Under the pieces are notes generated by a model that ran no database searches, was not told the DNA's origin, and saw nothing but the letters and a program-made list of their open reading frames with translations. This document shows positions 19,225-22,909 of a DNA stretch of 22,909 nucleotides, in pieces (positions within the stretch are counted from its first letter, which is position 1; every line of letters starts with the position of its first letter). A program made the translations under genes and the position numbers. The stretch covers positions 1 through 22,909 of the forward strand of contig JABUQX010056978.1 of assembly GCA_015478945.1 (NCBI GenBank), written 5' to 3'. The DNA comes from Trachelipus rathkii (lineage: Eukaryota > Arthropoda > Malacostraca > Isopoda > Trachelipodidae).

Positions 19225-20679
19225 GTATGTATGAACAAAGTATTTCACACTCTGTGCAGCAGCATTTAAGAGGAGGAGATGAAATAATTTTGAAATTTTT
19301 TTTTTCCTTGGTGTAGCTTTGAAATAGCTTTTTATTAGGCCGGTGAAATTATATACTTTTCTTTGTCATATTGTGCGATATTCACCTTAGAATTCGTAAT
19401 ACTACCTTTCTTGATCACATATTTGTCAACGAGAGCGTCGTTGAGGTTGCAAACATAAAACGCAAACCCACTGAGTTGTATAATATACTTAAGATTATCG
19501 TTCCAAGGTAATGGATATGGTTAGATTATATAAAAATCACACACGGAATGTTCGTTATGTTATTGGATAATTACAATACTTTTACTTTCATTAGCCCTTA
19601 TTGGTTATCATAAAATGAAATTTTTTCTGGTGGCTGCCTAGTCACTTCTCGGGCTGTTTATTTTGGCTATTTATATGAGTTCCTTATGCCGAGAATTCAT
19701 TAGTCGCTCACTGGCGTCTCGCCTTCGTAATATATTACGTAATCACGGAAGACACCTAAATTAAATTGGAACAATCACAAGAGGAAAGGTCCATTTTCTA
19801 TGTATCCATTAACTTTTACTATAAATAGTACCCTTGTGGAGTATAAGTGAGTTGCGGCACAGCTTTTTATAGATATATCCGTGGTCTTTCACTCACCATT
19901 GGTGAATTGTCATTAACCTACATGTGCGGAATTGTTAAGATATCTTTCTACCTCAGGTACTCAATATCGCAAAAGTGAGTTATCGAATGTCCTTATTAGT
20001 TAGTTTAGTTTCCTTATTACATTTTGTTGAGATATAAGATGAGTCTCTACCGTTCTTATTCATTAGGAGTTATTATCGTTTCATCGTTCATCACGTATAA
20101 AAAATAGCAAAAGGACATATTCTCCCACCGTTTTATTACTAAATTAATAGTACCTATAATCTAAGTGCTCTGATGTTAAAACTAGTCTGCCCAACAACTT
20201 TTAATAAAAATCCTTCTACCGCTTCTTTTTCTCCACCCAATCCGTCATTGAGAGAACTCAGAATGGAGATCTACTTATTCTGCTTTATTTTTTTCAATTG
20301 CTGTTAATTCGTGGAGGGAGATCCTCCTCACAAATCATTCCCCTTTATAGCAGCCTATCGTAAATACAGTTCCTCATTCACACTGAGCAAGGTAACGTAA
20401 TGCGACCCATATAATGTTAGTATCAATTAAAAAATCACAATATTCAAGTCTTCTCGTGCTACACATCGCCCTAGTAATTTATATTTATTTATTTTTCTTC
20501 ATAATATATATACTACCATAGGCAACCTTTCAATATAGTGTCATTCCGATACACGATTTACAATTAATAAATATCTGGTCATAATATATATGCGTGCTTT
20601 TTCTGCTCCTCTACCTTCACTTCAACACTCCTATACCGTATAATACTCCACACCGGAGGGTAGTACCCACAATCATTCA
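19225..20679. other. Unique-looking sequence, no gene established
   Basis: Mixed AT-rich sequence without TA tracts or obvious repeats. It would fit intronic DNA if the exon at 19134-19224 is real. I could not support any further exon. Confidence 0.35.
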
Positions 20680-20967
20680 TTAATTTCGATGATCTTGCGA
20701 CCAAGTGTAGAGAATATTCGATGGGCTATATATGATACGCATGAGTTCACTGCGAACAACCACATGGCTCCTAGCCTTGGATAGATATAAAGACTCTAAC
20801 TCGATAGAAGCGTAATATCTAAGCGCTAACCCTAACCGTAAAACCATAAGAACCACGGTTGAGCCTTCCCAGAAGGACCTTGAGCAATTCTCTCCACACA
20901 CTAAGCTTTTTAATCGAAGAACGCGAGTATGAAGGTCCGTCTTCTCCGACTGCACTAAATTATTCAC
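20680..20967 (-). CDS. Candidate open frame, unrecognised
   Basis: A 95-codon minus-strand frame in locally GC-richer sequence. Its residue composition is mixed (charged, Cys and aromatic residues) rather than AT-driven, which is slightly in its favour. There are two cysteines about four residues apart (CGENC, near residue 24). No domain is recognised. A telomere-like CTAACCCTAACC occurs on the plus strand at 20826-20837 within it. Confidence 0.18.
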   Translation of the reverse strand: MNNLVQSEKTDLHTRVLRLKSLVCGENCSRSFWEGSTVVLMVLRLGLALRYYASIELESLYLSKARSHVVVRSELMRIIYSPSNILYTWSQDHRN

Positions 20968-21722
20968 CCTAGCTCCATCTCACCTCGAGTTTATCCAAAA
21001 ATACATATATAATAATAATACTTATACCTCATTAAGTTGTGAATCAGCTATATTACGTATCAATAGATTAACTATAGCATCTTTTTATATCTACTTACAC
21101 CACTCACAAGTGTAGTTGATAGTCATATAAAGATTATACGCACACCTAATTTATAGTAATATATTCTACTAAACACCACTAATATTATATATACACAACG
21201 AAAAAAAGGAAACCAATTACTCTAGATATTAATCTCACTATTTTAACCTATAATACTTAATCGTCGGATACTTTTATTATATGACTATATAACCTACTTG
21301 CTATGTTATTACTTTAGACAAAACAAAACAATAGAGAAAAACAATATTTATAGTAATAATTTCTATAACGAACCATTTTACACTTAATAATAAAAAATTA
21401 TTACCCAACCTATTATATTAATTACAATTATACGAATACCACATAGTGTTCTAGGGATTTCACCAGGTTCATCATATTCTATTATTTATACTCAGTGAAT
21501 TCTTTGTCTCAAAATCTTCTTCGTACCTCTTTTCACAGACCACTAACAGCAATAGGGAAAAATCTGATGATTAATCACCACTATTCGGCTTATATTATAA
21601 TCAAACTTATTCCACTATATATATTACATTAATCAACTACCGAGTAATATTTAGTCTATTAATGTAGTATTTATATTATTCAGCCTCTATAAGGGAACTT
21701 ACCGGGGGAGAAGATTATATAT
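20968..21722. other. AT-rich sequence, no gene seen
   Basis: Complex AT-rich sequence with only short frames and no notable repeat. Confidence 0.4.
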
Positions 21723-21843
21723 TTATATATATATAATTATATATATAATTATATATTTATAGCATAATTCGTAAAGAAATGATATATAATTTGATATATA
21801 AATACATAATCCAAATAAGGTAATATTTATTAGACACACGAGA

Positions 21844-22227
21844 GTGTCAAATAATAGGCAAACAGAGAAACCACACGCAACACACCAAACATATACACCA
21901 CAAAAAACCATGCTTTCCTCCAAGCTCTCCTCCCTTGGGTTTTACCTTTTCTCTTTGTGCATTTGTAAGATTCGGCATTTTTATGATCTGAGCTCTTCCA
22001 CGACTATTTTATGTTTACTCTCACTCAATAATTCAATTACCGCGTCTATCCACAAAAACGAAGAAAACAAAGTGTTGAAATATATACGAGAGGTCAGCAA
22101 AGAGGATAACTTGAAAAATAAATTATTGGGATTTGTTAAAAACATAATTTTTTTTCATCGAATTATATACATTTATTCTTTCACGAATATTAATGTAATT
22201 TATTTTCTTTTTATTATAACATTTTAA
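21844..22227 (+). CDS. Candidate open frame ending in an AATAAA
   Basis: A 127-codon frame. A second ATG at 21910 gives MLSSKLSSLGFYLFSLCICK, a signal-peptide-like start. The middle (about residues 70-97) is charged (HKNEENKVLKYIREVSKEDN). The stop codon overlaps AATAAA (22226-22231), and a 19-base poly(A) run begins 37 bases later. That is the arrangement of a processed transcript end. No family is recognised. It may be a retrocopy fragment or a chance frame. Confidence 0.22.
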   Translation: MSNNRQTEKPHATHQTYTPQKTMLSSKLSSLGFYLFSLCICKIRHFYDLSSSTTILCLLSLNNSITASIHKNEENKVLKYIREVSKEDNLKNKLLGFVKNIIFFHRIIYIYSFTNINVIYFLFIITF

Positions 22228-22286
22228 TAAAAAATCGTCTAGTATAAATTGTTAGAAAATTCTTGATAAAAAAAAAAAAAAAAAAA
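22226..22286 (+). promoter_or_regulatory. Polyadenylation-signal-like AATAAA with genomic poly(A)
   Basis: AATAAA at 22226-22231 is followed by a run of 19 A at 22268-22286. In a genome, an encoded poly(A) run at this distance points to a reverse-transcribed mRNA. A-rich runs are common in this window, so coincidence is quite possible. Confidence 0.3.
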
Positions 22287-22349
22287 CAATATACAATGAA
22301 ATTTTATTATCTTCATGTGAGAAAAAATATTAGGGAATACAGCTACTTT

Positions 22350-22378
22350 CATAATATAATATATATATAATATATATA

Positions 22379-22438
<60 letters not shown>

Positions 22439-22555
22439 TTATATATATATATATATATATAATAATATATATATATATATTATATATATTATATAAGTAT
22501 ATATATATATTATATATATATATATATACTATATATATATATTATATATTATATA

Positions 22556-22612
<57 letters not shown>

Positions 22613-22657
22613 ATATATATATTATATTTATTATATATATATATATAATATATATAT
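22350..22657. repeat. Long (TA)n tract
   Basis: One of the longest and most regular alternating TA arrays in the window. Confidence 0.9.
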
Positions 22658-22909
22658 AGATGACAATGCTGACTATCAATCCACTGACCACGACCGACCG
22701 CCTCAGTGGAAGGAGATTTCTATTCTACCTAACAGCAATTAAAGGTTCTAGGTGAAATCCCTATAGGGAAAGATAAAGGACGGTAGTGAAAAAAGCGGTT
22801 AGAGAGAGGAATGAGAATATGTGAAAAGAGTGTTACATGAGCCCACCTCAGCAGGATGAAGAGCAGGAGGAGGTGGAGGAGGAGGAGAAGGAGGAGGAGA
22901 GGAGGAAGG
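22658..22909. other. Right-edge complex sequence ending in a GGA repeat
   Basis: Complex sequence includes the 12-base palindrome TCCCTATAGGGA (22758-22769). From about 22852 it becomes a purine-only GGA/GAG tract that runs to the edge. An ATG at 22837 opens a frame that reads MSPPQQDEEQEE and then glutamate- and lysine-rich residues to the window end. This could be the start of an acidic protein or just the repeat translated. Confidence 0.5.

Noticed and set aside
22758..22769. 12-base palindrome TCCCTATAGGGA as an operator
   Set aside because: Isolated short palindrome with no adjacent gene; likely chance.

Overview
The window looks like non-coding, repeat-dense nuclear DNA of an animal, most likely an invertebrate. 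It is very AT-rich. Long imperfect (TA)n tracts break it into short islands of more complex sequence. There are also AAT trinucleotide tracts, a 43-base poly(T) run, A-rich and T-rich blocks, and a GGA tract at the right edge. Nothing resembles bacterial gene packing, a Shine-Dalgarno site, an rRNA or a complete protein-coding gene. A very microsatellite-rich invertebrate such as a decapod crustacean or a cephalopod mollusc would fit, but no recognised gene settles this. Many TA tracts are irregular, from natural decay or long-read error, and I cannot tell which.

Layout. 1-430 is ordinary sequence. 430-1955 holds TA tracts, a probable inverted-repeat element (861-1775), a nearly perfect 247-base GC-rich palindrome inside it (1159-1405), and a diverged tandem duplication (about 1388-1690). 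2473-3561 is a 1.1 kb foldback element with inverted TTTGTGGCCAGTA termini, two sub-repeats per arm and a GC-rich core. 4078-4190 is a small GC-rich hairpin cluster, followed by an AAT tract. 4600-5690 is the most gene-like GC-rich island; it has a repeated core (three copies), an exact-length 48-base duplication and overlapping open frames on both strands. 6660-7210 is a second island, distantly similar to 10083-10147. 8270-8890 is a head-to-head inverted and tandem array of a tRNA-like (SINE-type) repeat with a 262-base period. 9055-15300 is mostly unassignable sequence between TA tracts, with telomere-like motifs (12055-12232) and a 27-base triplet repeat (13294-13374). 15300-19100 is extreme low-complexity AT sequence. 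19134-19224 has the form of a single internal or first coding exon. The rest up to 22340 is mostly unique-looking and contains a few open frames of uncertain status; one ends in an AATAAA followed by a poly(A) run. The end is a TA tract and a GGA-rich edge.

How the parts relate. I see no pathway or operon. The theme is TA-rich DNA acting as a landing site for palindromic or inverted-repeat elements and for a tRNA-derived repeat that was itself duplicated and inverted. Every open frame reported here is a candidate of low confidence, and no product could be recognised.
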